From: Periconia sp. R9002
Taxonomy: Eukaryota > Ascomycota > Dothideomycetes > Pleosporales > Periconiaceae
Direction of reading: 5' to 3'
NCBI GenBank assembly: GCA_023627715.1
Contig: JAMAHW010000020.1
Location: 124,001 to 188,000, forward strand
DNA length: 64,000 nt
Each line of letters begins with the position of its first letter. Within the stretch, counting starts at the first letter, position 1. Positions 46,201 to 58,101 of the stretch are shown in pieces. Below the pieces are notes generated by a model. The model was not told the origin of the DNA, did not search any database, and worked only from the letters and a program-made list of their open reading frames with translations. The position numbers and the translations under genes are program-made.

Positions 46201-47088
46201 CATGTATGTAGTGGTCGAACCGCTCGTCCTTTAACAGTATCCATCATTCGCAATCCACACATTCGCCATCATCGTATCCCTCACTTGTTCCGTCCTGTCG
46301 CTGCGGTTCCTGCTGCCCTGCAATCGATAAGGCATCTCCATACTTATACTAGTTAGCCACCCTTGACTCCGGTCGTCGCGATATAACGTGCGATAACGCG
46401 ACGCGCGCACTAGTCCGATTACGGCCGCCATCTACACCTTTGGTGGGTGACTGATGTCTCTATTCCTCTCTCCTTCGCTGTCAAGTGCTTCCTCGCTTTC
46501 CTTTTGCACCTTTTTTCCTCTCCTCGTTGCTTATTCGCTTGTCCCTTCGTCTTCCTACCTTCTCTTCCCACTCCCCTACGCTCTTATTCCTTTCCCCTCC
46601 GCTACCTCTCAGCTCCATCCCTCACCCATCACCGCTCCTGGTCCTTAGTCCTGACTCGCCCCAACCACAGCTATCCAGGTGCTCTCCATCCGTTGCCTGT
46701 CGACACCCTCGTTCCCTTGTCCACAGCACTACGCATCTGCCTAGCCATAGTCCGCGACCTCGGAAACTCCCTCCAATCCATCCTACTCGCCGACACCGCT
46801 TCCTACCGTTTCGTACTTCGCGCTCCATAACACCTCGTCGTACCCGCCTCTTACACCTGTCCCACGCTACCTACGCAGCCACATCCTTGCTTGCAGCCTT
46901 ATACTCTGCTCGTCTTGCATAACAAAAACAACATCGACCTTTCTTTCCTCCCTTCACCTTCGCCTTTGCCCCCGGTGTCAAGGCAGCCCATGTGCAATAC
47001 GCCTACCTTTGCGCTCAATCCAAACCACTACTGGTAGCTGCTTTACTCGGCAACACTTCAATAAGGCTGGTCATCCAGCGCCGACATC

Positions 47089-50064
47089 ATGGCAGCTCCT
47101 TCCCCACACCCACAGCGCCCGCGCAGGCCGTCTGGCTCCACGGAGCAGATCATCGGCCAGTTCAAGCGTATGGATCATATTGGAAAAGGAAGCTTTGCTG
47201 AGGTCTATCGCGGTATTCACATTGTATGTCTTATCCCTTTCAACCACTTTATCAAGTGTATGGTAGAACAGCTAGCTAACACAAGTGTAGGAAAAACGAC
47301 AATCGGTCGCCATCAAGTCGGTCAACATGAGCAAATTAAACAAGAAGCTTAAGGACAACCTCGTCTCGGAAATTACTATTCTGCGGAGCCTCCACCACCC
47401 ACATATCGTGGCCTTGATGGATTGTCAAGAGACACCCTCGCGGATGCACATCATCATGGAGTTTTGTGAACTCGGCGATCTGTCGGGCTTCATCAAGAAG
47501 CGGGCAGATCTCGAGAACCACCCCCAGACACAGCGCATGATTGAGAAATACCCAAATCCACCCGTCGGAGGACTAAACGAAGTCATCGTCCGTCATTTCG
47601 CAAAGCAAATGGCCAGTGCTCTGGAATTCTTGCGGTCCAAGAACTATATTCACCGCGATCTCAAGCCGCAGAATCTGCTCTTGAACCCTTCATCTCTGTA
47701 CTACTCACAGAGCAACTCCATCGATCGGATGCCGCTGGCTGCAGATGCTAACTCACTCATTCCAGCAGCCGGCATTGAATCTCTTCCCATGCTCAAAATC
47801 GCCGATTTCGGATTTGCCAGAGTCCTGCCAACAACGTCTCTGGCCGAGACACTCTGCGGTTCACCTCTGTACATGGCTCCCGAAATTCTACGATATGAAA
47901 AGTACGATGCAAAGGCCGATCTTTGGTCTGTTGGCACAGTTCTGTACGAAATGGTATGCGCACGACCGCCTTTCAGGGCGAACAACCACGTCGAACTCCT
48001 CCGCAAAATCGAGGAACGCAACGACCAGATAAGATTCACAGAAGGTTCTGTCACTAGTAGGGCCATGAAGAACCTTATCCGCGCCCTCCTGAAGCGCAAG
48101 CCCACCGAGCGCATGTCGTATGACAACTTTTTCTCAGACCCAGTCATTCGGGAGGATATTCCGGGCCTTGTGGACGAAGACGCTCCTCAGTCTTCGGAAA
48201 CGCAGTCTATTGCCCAGTCCAAGCGCATGCAAAAATTGCCTGTTGATATGGATCGAGGAGCCTCGGAGAGCCCTTATTCTCAATCACCACGTGAGAGAAC
48301 GCCATACGGAACGACACCTCCTTCACGGCCGTCTTCCCGTCCCACTTCACGCCAGCACTCTGGAACCCCTCCACAAACTTTGGCGAATCGGCGAGCGAGC
48401 AACACTCCATTACCACCGATCGAGCAGTACCCGCGTGAACGGCGCCCGACACTCACCAACGCCAACACGGCTCCCGCCCGGCCCTCCGCTGTCCCGGACC
48501 TCGAGTCAGCTTCTGCTGGCAGGCGTCGTGTATCTCGAGATGAGCAATTGCCCTCGGCGACGCCTGGACTCAAAGAACAGCTTTTGAGGGAGCGGATACC
48601 ACAGCGGCCGGAAGTGGCGATGCGCGAGGCGGCAGAGCGAGCAGCCCAGGACACTGCGCTCGATGAGGGTTTCGTGTTTGTAGAGAAGCGGCGGGTGGAG
48701 ATCGATGCTTTAGCCGACGAGATCGCGGCAAGCCCACAGAACACAAGGGATCGCCCAACTACAAGAGAAGCAGCCATGAAGCGTCGTGCGACTACTCAAG
48801 GATCCCCCACATCCATCACAGGTGCAACAGCTCCATCAAGAGCCATTCAAATCCAGCATAAGCAACCCACTACCTCTCACCAGCGCAACAATTCTTATGA
48901 GCGTAGATATCGCCCGAGTTTCGAATCGGCAACGTCTGCACTCTCCAAAGCTATGAACATGGTCAATATCCGTGGCCTGGGTCTTTCGCCACCTGCAATG
49001 AAAGGAGTTTCCCCTCCTCAAGGCCACGCCGGTTTTCCTGCTTATCCAACGGCTCAGAGCAGTCTTTTGCTGGTGGGGGAGGGGGGTAAAGTGATGAGGA
49101 ACGACGAAGATGTTATCGCCGTTAGGAAGATCGAACAGCTTGCCGAGTTGAGCCATGTCGTGTATGGTTTCGCAGAAGTCAAGTACAAGCAACTTGTTCC
49201 GGTGCCGCCAAGCGACCAAGGTCTTGGAATTGGTCCCACCGGCGTTCGAAAGCCCAACCCAGAAGACACGGACGACGAGGATGATGAGCTGACGCCTGAG
49301 ACTATCTTGGTCATTGCAGAAGAGGCTCTGGTTCTTTATGTCAAAGCCCTCACCATGCTTAACAAAGCTACAGACGTCACGGGGCGCGCTTGGAGTCGCA
49401 TCAAACACGGCCACGCATCTGATGGATTACGTGACCGCATGGAAAACGTGGTCAATTGGGTGCGGGACCGATTCAATGAGTGCTGCACCAAATCCGAGAT
49501 GGTTGCGCGTAAATTGAAACAAGCACAGATATTGCTTCCTCTAGATCATCCAAGCCACCCAAGCAATATATCGCAAGAGTCGGGGTCGGCGACTACCATT
49601 GGCTCTGCAGAGAACATCCTATTGACAACTGGAGTCACAGCCGAGAAGCTCATGTATGAACGATCTGTGGAGATGAGCAGACTGGCTGCTGTGAATGAGC
49701 TTGTGGGTGCCGACTTGGAAGGCTGCGACCTCAATTACTGGACTGCTCGACGATTACTGGAAGCCATTCTCGAGGATGAGGAGGAATCGCCCATTCGCAG
49801 ACTGGAGGGCGAAGAGATCAATGGGCTGGAAACTGAGGATCGCAGATCAATTCAAATCCGTAAGTCGTCAACCCCACATTTTTTCTATATCATTACTAAC
49901 TTGCAATAGTTCTGGAGGGCATGAATGCACGCCACTCCCAACTCAAGAAAAAGCTGGCCGCGCAGAAAGCACAAAAGAACCAGAAAAGGACTTCGATTTC
50001 AGGCACTCCTGCTGCCCACCCATCTGCTCGCAGCTCGCCCTCTTCGCACGGCACTGCGAGGTAA
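47089..50064 (+). CDS. ATG1: Autophagy-initiating serine/threonine kinase Atg1 (ULK)
   Basis: Exons 47089-47223, 47291-49859 and 49910-50064 encode 952 residues. The kinase domain (about 25-330) has [11 protein letters not shown], catalytic lysine K54 (VAIKSVN), HRDLKPQN with D167, DFG at 217-219 and the GSPLYMAPE activation segment. A 40-residue Ser/Asn-rich loop precedes DFG, as in other fungal Atg1 proteins. The middle is disordered (R/P/S-rich) and holds F-V-F-V at 506-509 followed by [14 protein letters not shown], the position and context of the Atg8-interacting motif. The last 350 residues are helical and correspond to the Atg13-binding tandem MIT (EAT) region. It phosphorylates autophagy factors at the pre-autophagosomal structure. 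The ATG lies in good context (ATCATGG) after a pyrimidine-rich leader. The last exon adds a Lys/Gln-rich tail. Confidence 0.96.
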
Positions 50065-51534
50065 TGACGGCATCGCCTATATGCTTCGACATGACCGACA
50101 AAGCATGGTCTGCATACATACATAACATCATCATTATCTGTGGTATTCGCATTGCATCGTTCCGGCGTTTTCAAGAGGAAGGCGTCAAGGCACTCGGCGC
50201 AACTCTTCTCATCTTGCTTTTTTTTTTCTGTGCGCAATCTATTCACTGGCATTTTTTGCTTTACTTATTTCTGTTGCTTGGGCGTCCCCTTTTCCATGTC
50301 ACGATCATCACCTTTTTGGTTAGCAGGCGCCTCAGGGAGTCTGTGACGTGAGCACCTGCCTTGTCTAGCAATGATACCAATTCATCATTCATCAATATAG
50401 GGGAAGTCGCGATATCGACGGCGTTTGCTTTTCGGAGACTCTTGTTCCGTTTATTGTTTTGACATTGTTTTTGACTCACTCGATTTGAGCTTCTCCGCAT
50501 TTTATCGTTTTCTTTACTTTTCTTTTCTTTCATTCTGTTTCATGCCGTAATCGGATGAGATCTCGGGTATGGGAATTAGGCGTTGGGAGAGTTCCCGGCA
50601 CCATGGGGCATGGTGGATTTCGGTCCTTCGCGGGACGTACTGGTGTTTGGGTTGAGAGGTTTTGACATATACCAACGACATTAGAATGAAACACCTCGAC
50701 GGAATGAAAGGGAAGGCACCTAGTGGACTGCCTGAGGATGGGACCAGATTGCATCATGATATACATATATACAGTAGGAGGGGGTGAGTAGTGGCAGCAC
50801 GAGCAGCAGAAGAAGAATTAAATCGCATTGTTGTGGGATTTTTATGGAGAGGCCTTGTCCTTTTTTCCTTCTTTGTCTTTACTGTGTCCTCCTGGTTTGC
50901 AGATGGGACTGACGTCGGTACTGGCTGATCTTGACTCTAACCGTTTCGACCACGCACCACGCGCATTACTACACGACAATCCACACAATTTCTCCTTCCC
51001 TTGTAAAGTTTATCCTGTGTAGCTTAGCAATCGTTCACGTGCTTGCTGCTCCTCAATCGAACCATCTTCCAGCCTGTTGATTCGCCCAAGTCCCAAAACT
51101 ATGTTGCTTCCCCCCTGGTCTGGAAATTGCTTCTTTCTGCCCCACCCCCGGATGATCCCCCGGATTTGCTGCATGCGTCGTGGAGGGTGGGAAGTTCAGC
51201 CTACCCGCGCACCCCTCACTATTGGCAAACTCAATTGTTTAAAAGGGGGCGCGGCCCTCCACACACACGCACGCAGCTACCTGCACGACTTTTGGTACAC
51301 CCTTCGCCAGTTTCTTATTTGCGTTTCTTTCTGTGTGGGGATCGCGAAACGGCAGAGGAACTGGGCTGCGATATTTTTTTGTGGAATGTGAATTGAAAGG
51401 AACGTTGTCTCGGTCGTGCGAATTACCGCCCGCGACAAGTTTTAAACGTTTCTTTTTCTGGCGGAGAGCTGATTGTTGAACGTGTGGGTGGGTGGTGTTG
51501 CACTTGCATCACGACAGCGAACACGACGAAAATC
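50065..51534. other. ATG1 3' flank and MFS promoter
   Basis: T-rich runs near 50216-50226 and 50510 fit the ATG1 3' untranslated region. The stretch 50800-51500 is pyrimidine-rich promoter. Frames at 51043-51396 on the plus strand have no domain. Confidence 0.45.
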
Positions 51535-53799
51535 ATGGGTCTCGGTGTCTTAGAAGATCGCAGGCTTGAACATGTTCCTGGTACGTCTCCAATATCTTTT
51601 TTATGTCGCTCGATAGAGTAGGAGATGCGTTTGAGGTTGGTTGAGAAGGCTGAGACTGATTTTGAGCTAGGAACCGCGAATGTCCTCGAGGACGAACGAT
51701 TACATGTCGGACGCGAAGAGGGAGATGAGCGACGCGGATTGAAGTACGATAGGACGGGCAAGATACTTCTTGTGCCGCAGCCTTCAGATGATCCGAATGA
51801 TCCTCTCGTACGCTTCTTCCCCCTAAATGATCTCCTATCGTCGTTTGAGGTTCTTCCAAAAGAAGCAAAACAACGACACGAGCAATCATCGACACAGGAA
51901 TAATGTACTAATACAACCCCCGCGATACGCAGAACTGGCCCTTATGGAAACGCGACACAATCACCGCCATCCTCTCCCTAATCTCCATTCTCGCCTCGAC
52001 CCTCTCCCCACTTCTCGCCGCTACCACCGCCTCCCTCGCCATAACCTTTACACGTACCTTCACCGACATGGCGCTGCTGACCGGGTATCACCTCCTCGGC
52101 GTCGGCATCTCCGGCTTCCTCTTCGTCCCCTCAGCCCGCATCTGGGGGAAACGGCACCTCTACCTCCTAGGCGCCGTCCTCGTCATCATATCCAGCATCT
52201 GGGGCGGCGCGAGCGGCCACAACTACCGCTCCCTCCTCTGGGCGCGCATCTTCCAGGGCATCGGTCTCGCGCCTTTCGAGGCCCTCGTCAATGCAAGTGT
52301 AGGAGACCTATATTTTGTGCACGAGCGTGGCGCCCGCATGGCGCTGAGCAACCTGGCTCTGTTCGGCGGTGCCTTCTTCACGCCCGTCCTCGTCGGCAAG
52401 ATTGCGAAGAGCTTAGGGTGGGAGTGGACGTTTTACTTTGTGGCTATTTTCGCCGCGGCTGTGTTGCCCGGGGTGGTGTTGTTTTGTCCGGAGACGACGT
52501 TTAGGCGGGAGAGGAAGTTCGAGATTGATACCATGGGAAATCTTGTGAGCGAGGGGGGTGAGGAGAGGTTAGGAAAGGAGGAGGTGGGAAGAGAGGGAAG
52601 AGGTGGTAGCGGTGATGATGGTCGTGCTAGGGTTACGCCGGAAAAAGTGAGCTTTAAGAAGAGTTTGCTACCGTTTAATGGGCGTCACTCTGATGAGCGG
52701 TATCTTAACCTTTTGCTCCGCCCGTTCCCACTCTTCTTTCATCCGGGGATTTTGTGGGTGAGTGTGTCTTTTTCTCTCGTGGTTTCACTACTTTTCGGTT
52801 CGACTTCTTTGCATCTTCACTCCTTTTAGCTTTTACTCCTCCCCAGTTCCATTGCCCACTTCAATTCTTCCCCCATTTCTACTCCAACTTCTTTCCCCCA
52901 ACCACTCTCGAACAATCCCACTAACTCCACCAGGCCTGCCTAATTCAAGGCACCCTCATAGGCTGGACCGTCCTAATCGGCGTCGTCCTCGCAGGAATCT
53001 TCCTCGGCCCACCCCTCTGGTTCACCGAAGTCGAAACCGGCTACATGTACACGGGGGCCTTCATCGGGGCGCTGATCGGCTTCCTGCTCTGTGGAGTCCT
53101 CTCCGACTCCTCAGCGCGCTTCCTCACGCGGCGCAACCACGGCGTGTACGAGCCCGAGTTCCGCCTCGTGCTCGTGATCCCGCAGTTGGTGCTGGGCGGC
53201 GCGGGACTTTACGGATTCGGCTGGATGAGCGCGGATGTGAGCAGGTATGGCTGGGTGTGGGTGGATTTCTGGTTTGGGTGTGAGGTTGCGGGCATGGTTT
53301 GTGGGGCTGTAGCATCGGCGTTGTATGTCGTTGATGCACATCGTGAGTTTGTTCCTCTTATACTAACGTTCCATCTACTCTTGTGTGCAACGTCACGTGT
53401 AGAGAGCGAACCGCCACTGACCGTGTCAATAAAACACAGGTGATATGTCCGTCGAAGCCTTCACCTGCCTCCTCGTCTTCAAAAACATCTTCTCCTTCGG
53501 CCTCACGTTCAAAGGCTACGATTGGATCGTCGCAGGCGGTATCAAGCCCGTCTTCATATCCATCGCTAGTGTGCAGGTCGCCATCTGCGCCCTCACAATC
53601 CCCATGTGTACGTGCTCTCCCTCTGTCCCCCTGTTCCCCGTTGGGTAACACCAGCGCACGACTAATATATTCCACTCGATATGTAGATATCTTCGGCAAG
53701 AAGAACCGCTCCTTCTTCCACAGACACAACATCTTTTTTAAGGGCCCGGATTGGATCGCGAGCGGGTTCTATAGAGTTTACGATCGAGTTTTGGGATGA
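51535..53799 (+). CDS. Major facilitator superfamily transporter
   Basis: Six exons: 51535-51580, 51671-51807, 51933-52757, 52934-53342, 53440-53607 and 53687-53799, giving 565 residues. The N-terminal tail starts MGLGVLEDRRLEHVPG and holds QPSDDPNDPLNWPLWKR, the entry motif of fungal DHA1/Hol1-like MFS proteins. The first helix block follows (LSLISILASTLSPLLAA), then LTGYHLLGVGISGFLFVPSA, the WARIFQGIGLAPFEAL segment and a GWEWTFYFVAIFAAAV helix. A charged, glycine-rich central loop (about 245-320) splits the two six-helix halves, and the second half starts CLIQGTLIGWTVLIGVVLAG. It is probably a plasma-membrane proton-coupled exporter or importer of small molecules; substrate unknown. All five introns have canonical borders. 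Codon use in exons 3 and 4 is strongly C-biased. Confidence 0.9.
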
Positions 53800-56254
53800 A
53801 GGAGTCGTTCGGTCTTTCAGCCGTCAAGAAAGTCTCAGAACTAAGTACATGCATGCGTTAAGCAACGTCAAATAATTGTCAGTATAATCAAGTCAAGTAT
53901 TTCAACTTTGAGGAACTGGGTTTTTTTCGTCTTTGCATCTAGAAGAACACAAACAAAGTAGCAAGTTGGACAGCAGGACGAGGAAAGCGTTGAGTAATCC
54001 TGAGCTAGACTAGAGAATACGATATAGATGTACTAGTATAGCTGGTACTGAGCATGATTTCGCATTACAGCTTCTTGGGGTGTTGCTACCAACCTATGGG
54101 TCTCGAACGTATCACGAACCAAGTATTCGTGAGAGATGTGAGGATATGGTGTTTTGCTCTCTTCATTCTCCATGCAGATGACAACGGGCGCTGGGAAGGA
54201 TAACGACGATATGCAGGTGATCGATCCTCTGTGTATCTTCAGAACAAGCACCATACTAGATATAAAATCCCTATAGCATACAGTAACAGAACATCTGTTA
54301 CTGCATCACTCATTCCTCTGTTGTCGCAGGGCACCCAGCACGTCTCACATCTGGCCTTTTATGTCTGCAGAACCTAGGTGAGAGCCATCATCCATGAACC
54401 AAGACATCGGATCCCGATCGATTCCAAAATGGCAAAACGATCAGGAGGAAGATCCGGTTCGAGCATGGCCTCAGGCCAGTGCACTTATATACACATGCAC
54501 CCATGCACATGGTCAGAATTGAGGGAACCTGAGGTGTTATTTTTATGCCACTTTTGAGAATGATCGACGATAGGGCTTTTGGGTAGAGGCATGTTCCTTG
54601 ATCGCACTGCAGGAACGTTGACGCTCCAACGATGTGGTTGCTAGATTTGGTCTTTTGATGCGACGCGTGGCGTATCGTGGGAACCCTGCCTTTGAGCATA
54701 TAACTACGTAAAATCAATATAAGTAATGCGTCTCGCCGGTTCTCGGATCTTGAAAGAGTGAAGAAGAGGTGGTTTGTGGGGGTTAGAGAGGAGTGAGTAT
54801 TTCTAATTGTCGTGTTCCAGGGTGAGTCGCGTTTGCGTCAGTCGTGAGCCTTTACTCAGGTACAAATTGATGTGGCAGGAAATGAAAAATTCGATCATGA
54901 TAGTAACATAAAATTACTCGCGGTATCGACACATCAAGTCAAGACACGTCATCATGTAATACCTCGGCCACGCTTCATTTATTTAGATGGAGAATGTTTC
55001 CGTTTGAGATGTAGCAGCGCACAGGCAATTGCTGTTCGTAGTAGGCGTCGCTTCCTCCTCGAGACAAGCGGTCACCTTTTTTTAACTTGCTCTCACAACA
55101 TCTCACCAACACCTCCGCAAGAAACAGCCAACAGCCACATCCTAATCCCCTCTTCCACTAACGCAAGTGAACCATATACACACCCTGACTCCTCAGGATG
55201 CGGCAAGCTTGCAGGTACCGCGCCGGTGGGGCCACGCTAAACCTTCGTGCGTCAGGCATGTGGAGTTTGGAGTTTCACGACCGGCATCCCAAGAACTTTA
55301 TTTTCCACGGCTCAGAAGACGAACGACCATCAAAAAAACCTCAGACGGCCGATGAGCTGTCAAGAGTCTCAGGATACTGTCTCAGTAGATTCTAGAGCTG
55401 TCGTGGGTGCCTGACGTTTCTAGAAAGGCAGCACATGCGTAGCGAGGGAAGATGGTGCTTGTGTAGGTACTGTTGGAGGTGATAGAGCATATTCGGATGC
55501 TCTTTTCCACAAATTTCGGCTTAGCAATGAGAAGGGTCAAGTTCGATGGCACAAGTCCGATCGACAACCTCACTTCCCACACAATCCCCACAATGATTCG
55601 ATATCATTCCTCGCCGATCCCGAGTCAGATCTCCCAACCCCTTCCGAGAGAAGGCGACTCGTGAAACCTCGCATCCGACTCCCACGTCTCCCCTCATTGC
55701 GACATGATCGCAGTCTACATGCCCCATGCTTGCTCACCTAACCTCCCTCTTCCCCTTGATAACCACCCTCCCACACGAGGGAAAGAAAACAACAGTACCG
55801 AGGGATGCCCCTTCCATCCACCAGTTCGAACTAACGAGCTCCACCCCCTTGAAAAAAGAAAAAGCGCTCCTTGAGAGTCAGCAACGACGGTATTTCCACC
55901 AGCCGCTACCCAGATAGATTGGATGGTTTATCCAGCAACATCCCTCCAAATGGCTCGCTGAGGTTTAAAGCGAATTCATTTACACGCGTGTGTGTGTGCT
56001 TCCGCCGCCGCCATCCACGCATCGTGTAAATTCTCCGATCCCTTAGGCAGACCACCACAGAAGTCGATCGCTCAACGTCGTTCCCTCTTTTTCCTTTTCT
56101 CGAGGCGTACGTACCTACAGGAGCTATACGCAGCCCACGATCATTTCAAAAGCGAGCGAAAGAACGAACGAGGTAACTAAGGCTGGCCCTTTTCGAAAGC
56201 AATCCCCCCCGGATCTACGAAACCTTCATTCATGTACCGTGTACACGACATAAG
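53800..56254. other. 2.5-kb intergenic region
   Basis: MFS 3' flank on the left. The plus strand between 55560 and 56250 is C/CT-rich and should be the promoter of the receptor gene. Small frames (54033-54254 minus, 54872-55240 plus) have no domain. Nothing called. Confidence 0.45.
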
Positions 56255-57671
56255 ATGGCGCCTTTCTATGGAGGACCGCTCGTCCCGCGCCAATTCTCGG
56301 TGGTGCCGCCGCCTGTGCGTATCTCCCGATCTCAACTATGATCACGCCCTTTCCACATGAGGTTTCTTTTCCCCCTGACATGAGAATACATATAGGGTGC
56401 GGCGCACAACGCGCACGAGTCCCGCGGCATGGCCATTGTAGCCGGTAACGTGGTCTGCCAGGTCATTGGAACTTTGATCTTTCTTGCGCGCGCGTACTCG
56501 CGCGGTGTAATTATTAATTCTTGGAAGGCGGAGGATACCACTCTGGCAGTGGCTTGGGTGAGTTCTGTTCCACTGCTTCCACTTTCTCCCCAAGTCACCA
56601 TCTTCTACTTGTACTGATACCTTTTTGATTTCAATTTTTGGGTTGCTGTGTGATGATGTTTCTAACAGATTATGTACATGACAGGTCTTCGCAATGGGCT
56701 TCAGTACATGCCAATACGCACAAGTCCATCTAGGCTATGGACATCACCTGGCCTATATCTTCCACCACCTCCCCACGCACAGCCGACCATCGCAACAATG
56801 GTCCTTCGCATCCCAAATCATCCTGCTCGGGGCGCTGTCACTACCAAAACTCAGCATCTGCCTCACGTACCTGCGCCTCTTCCAGTCGGACGTCTGGGGG
56901 CGGCGCCTCATCAAATTCCTCATCGTTGTCGTGTGCTTGCCCAACATCCCCTTCTTCCTCACCAGCATCTTCCAATGCAAACCTATCAGCGCGTACTGGA
57001 CCGAAGGCCGACCCGCGGAGAAGTGCGTCGAGGACATCTCGGGCATCTGGATCGCGGGCGCCATCAACATCTTCGTCGACGTAGCGCTCGTCTGCATAGT
57101 GTTACCGCAGGTGTTGCGGCTCCACCTCCCCACACGGCAGCGGTGGTCCCTCATTTCCATCGTCGCGCTGGGTTTCGTCGCCGCGGGCGCCGGCCTCGCG
57201 CGCATCTTCCGCGTGTGCATGACCCTCCGCAAACCCGACTTCGACCCAAGCTGGGACATGTACGACATTTCCATCTGGTCGGCGACGGAGATCTACGTGA
57301 GTTTGATCTGCGCGGCCGCGCCGGGGATGAAGCCGCTCGTGTCAAAGGTGCTGCCGAAGCTACTGGGGTCCACGCTGGGTAGCCATGGAAAGGGCGCAAC
57401 GGCGGCGACGACCGCCGAGAGGTACCCGCCTGGTTCGGTGGAGTTGACCTTGTCGAAGCAGAGGCGCGGCACGATTGGGAGTGTGAGGGTCAGGCGGAAT
57501 ACGCATGATTCGATTCTGGAGGAGGGCACGGGGCCGTATGTCGAGGTTGGGAGGGGGGTGGATGTCGAGGATGAGGAGGAGAGTGTTAAGAGTAAAGGGA
57601 GTGCGGTCATGGTTGCAGAGAGGCTGCCTAAGATTACGGAGGTGAGGACCCCGACTAGAGATGTCCCTTGA
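56255..57671 (+). CDS. Rhodopsin-domain (PTH11-like) receptor, second copy type
   Basis: Exons 56255-56314, 56396-56557 and 56685-57671 give 402 residues. Seven helices are visible: MAIVAGNVVCQVIGTLIFLA, DTTLAVAWVFAMGFSTCQY, SFASQIILLGALSLPKLSIC, LIKFLIVVVCLPNIPFFLTS, IWIAGAINIFVDVALVCIVL, WSLISIVALGFVAAGAGLAR and IWSATEIYVSLICAAAPGMK. IFQCKPISAYW before helix 5 and the EIYVSLICAAAPG block in helix 7 are hallmarks of the fungal Rhodopsin family. The plasma-membrane product has a 100-residue Ser/Glu/Arg-rich tail that could carry phosphorylation. The 127-base second intron has a GTGAGT donor, and an earlier TAACAG would break the frame. Only distantly similar to the receptor at 22363. Confidence 0.9.
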
Positions 57672-58101
57672 CAGGAGAAGTCTTCTTGTTTCTTTGTTAG
57701 GTTCAAATGATATCTTGGCATGCTTTTATGAGCGTAGCGTGCTGTTCATCTACTTACGTGTTAACCTTGATACATCATTTACTGGCTATATCGTATTCTG
57801 ATGTGCAAATGGGGGAAGTGCAAACTTGATAGCGATGAGAAGGTGAGGTATAAGAGAAGAATTGGGAACAAGACTTGTGATTTATTGTCAGCACCAGACG
57901 AGAGGTATCTCTATTTCCACAAAATTCAGAGTATGGCTCACTATGCCCCAGCAATGAAACTTTTGGTGACTAAGGCTGCCTGATTTATATTGGTTAAGTA
58001 AGTTACTAATCTTTGAGATACTATTTTTCGACTTGGTAGAGCCCCTCTTATCAGTTCAACGAAAACTCAAGTCCCAATAATTCGTTTCATACCCTTCCTC
58101 C
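57672..58101. other. Convergent 3' flanks
   Basis: AT-rich sequence between the receptor gene (plus) and the cyclotransferase-like gene (minus). No gene seen. Confidence 0.5.

Larger units (their letters stand above)
41960..47088. other. 5.1-kb gene-free region between divergent SDR and ATG1 genes
   Basis: No convincing coding frame in 5 kb. Visible structure: a G-rich plus-strand tract at 42450-42760 (C-rich on the other strand), a GT repeat, a TTCTC repeat, a 16-base palindrome at 42939-42954, TACATGTA at 43484, 45289 and 45851, and the palindrome CTACCTAGGTAG near 45345. From about 46450 to 46950 the plus strand is almost pure pyrimidine and probably is the ATG1 promoter/leader; it holds an upstream ATG frame at 46454-46648. 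An unannotated noncoding RNA is possible but not shown. Confidence 0.45.

Noticed and set aside
46447..46922. Pyrimidine-derived Ser/Leu/Pro frames before ATG1
   Set aside because: All three frames are open because the DNA is nearly pure CT; fits a promoter/leader.
56672..57382. 236-codon frame inside the second receptor
   Set aside because: Out-of-frame shadow; the helices are in the other frame.
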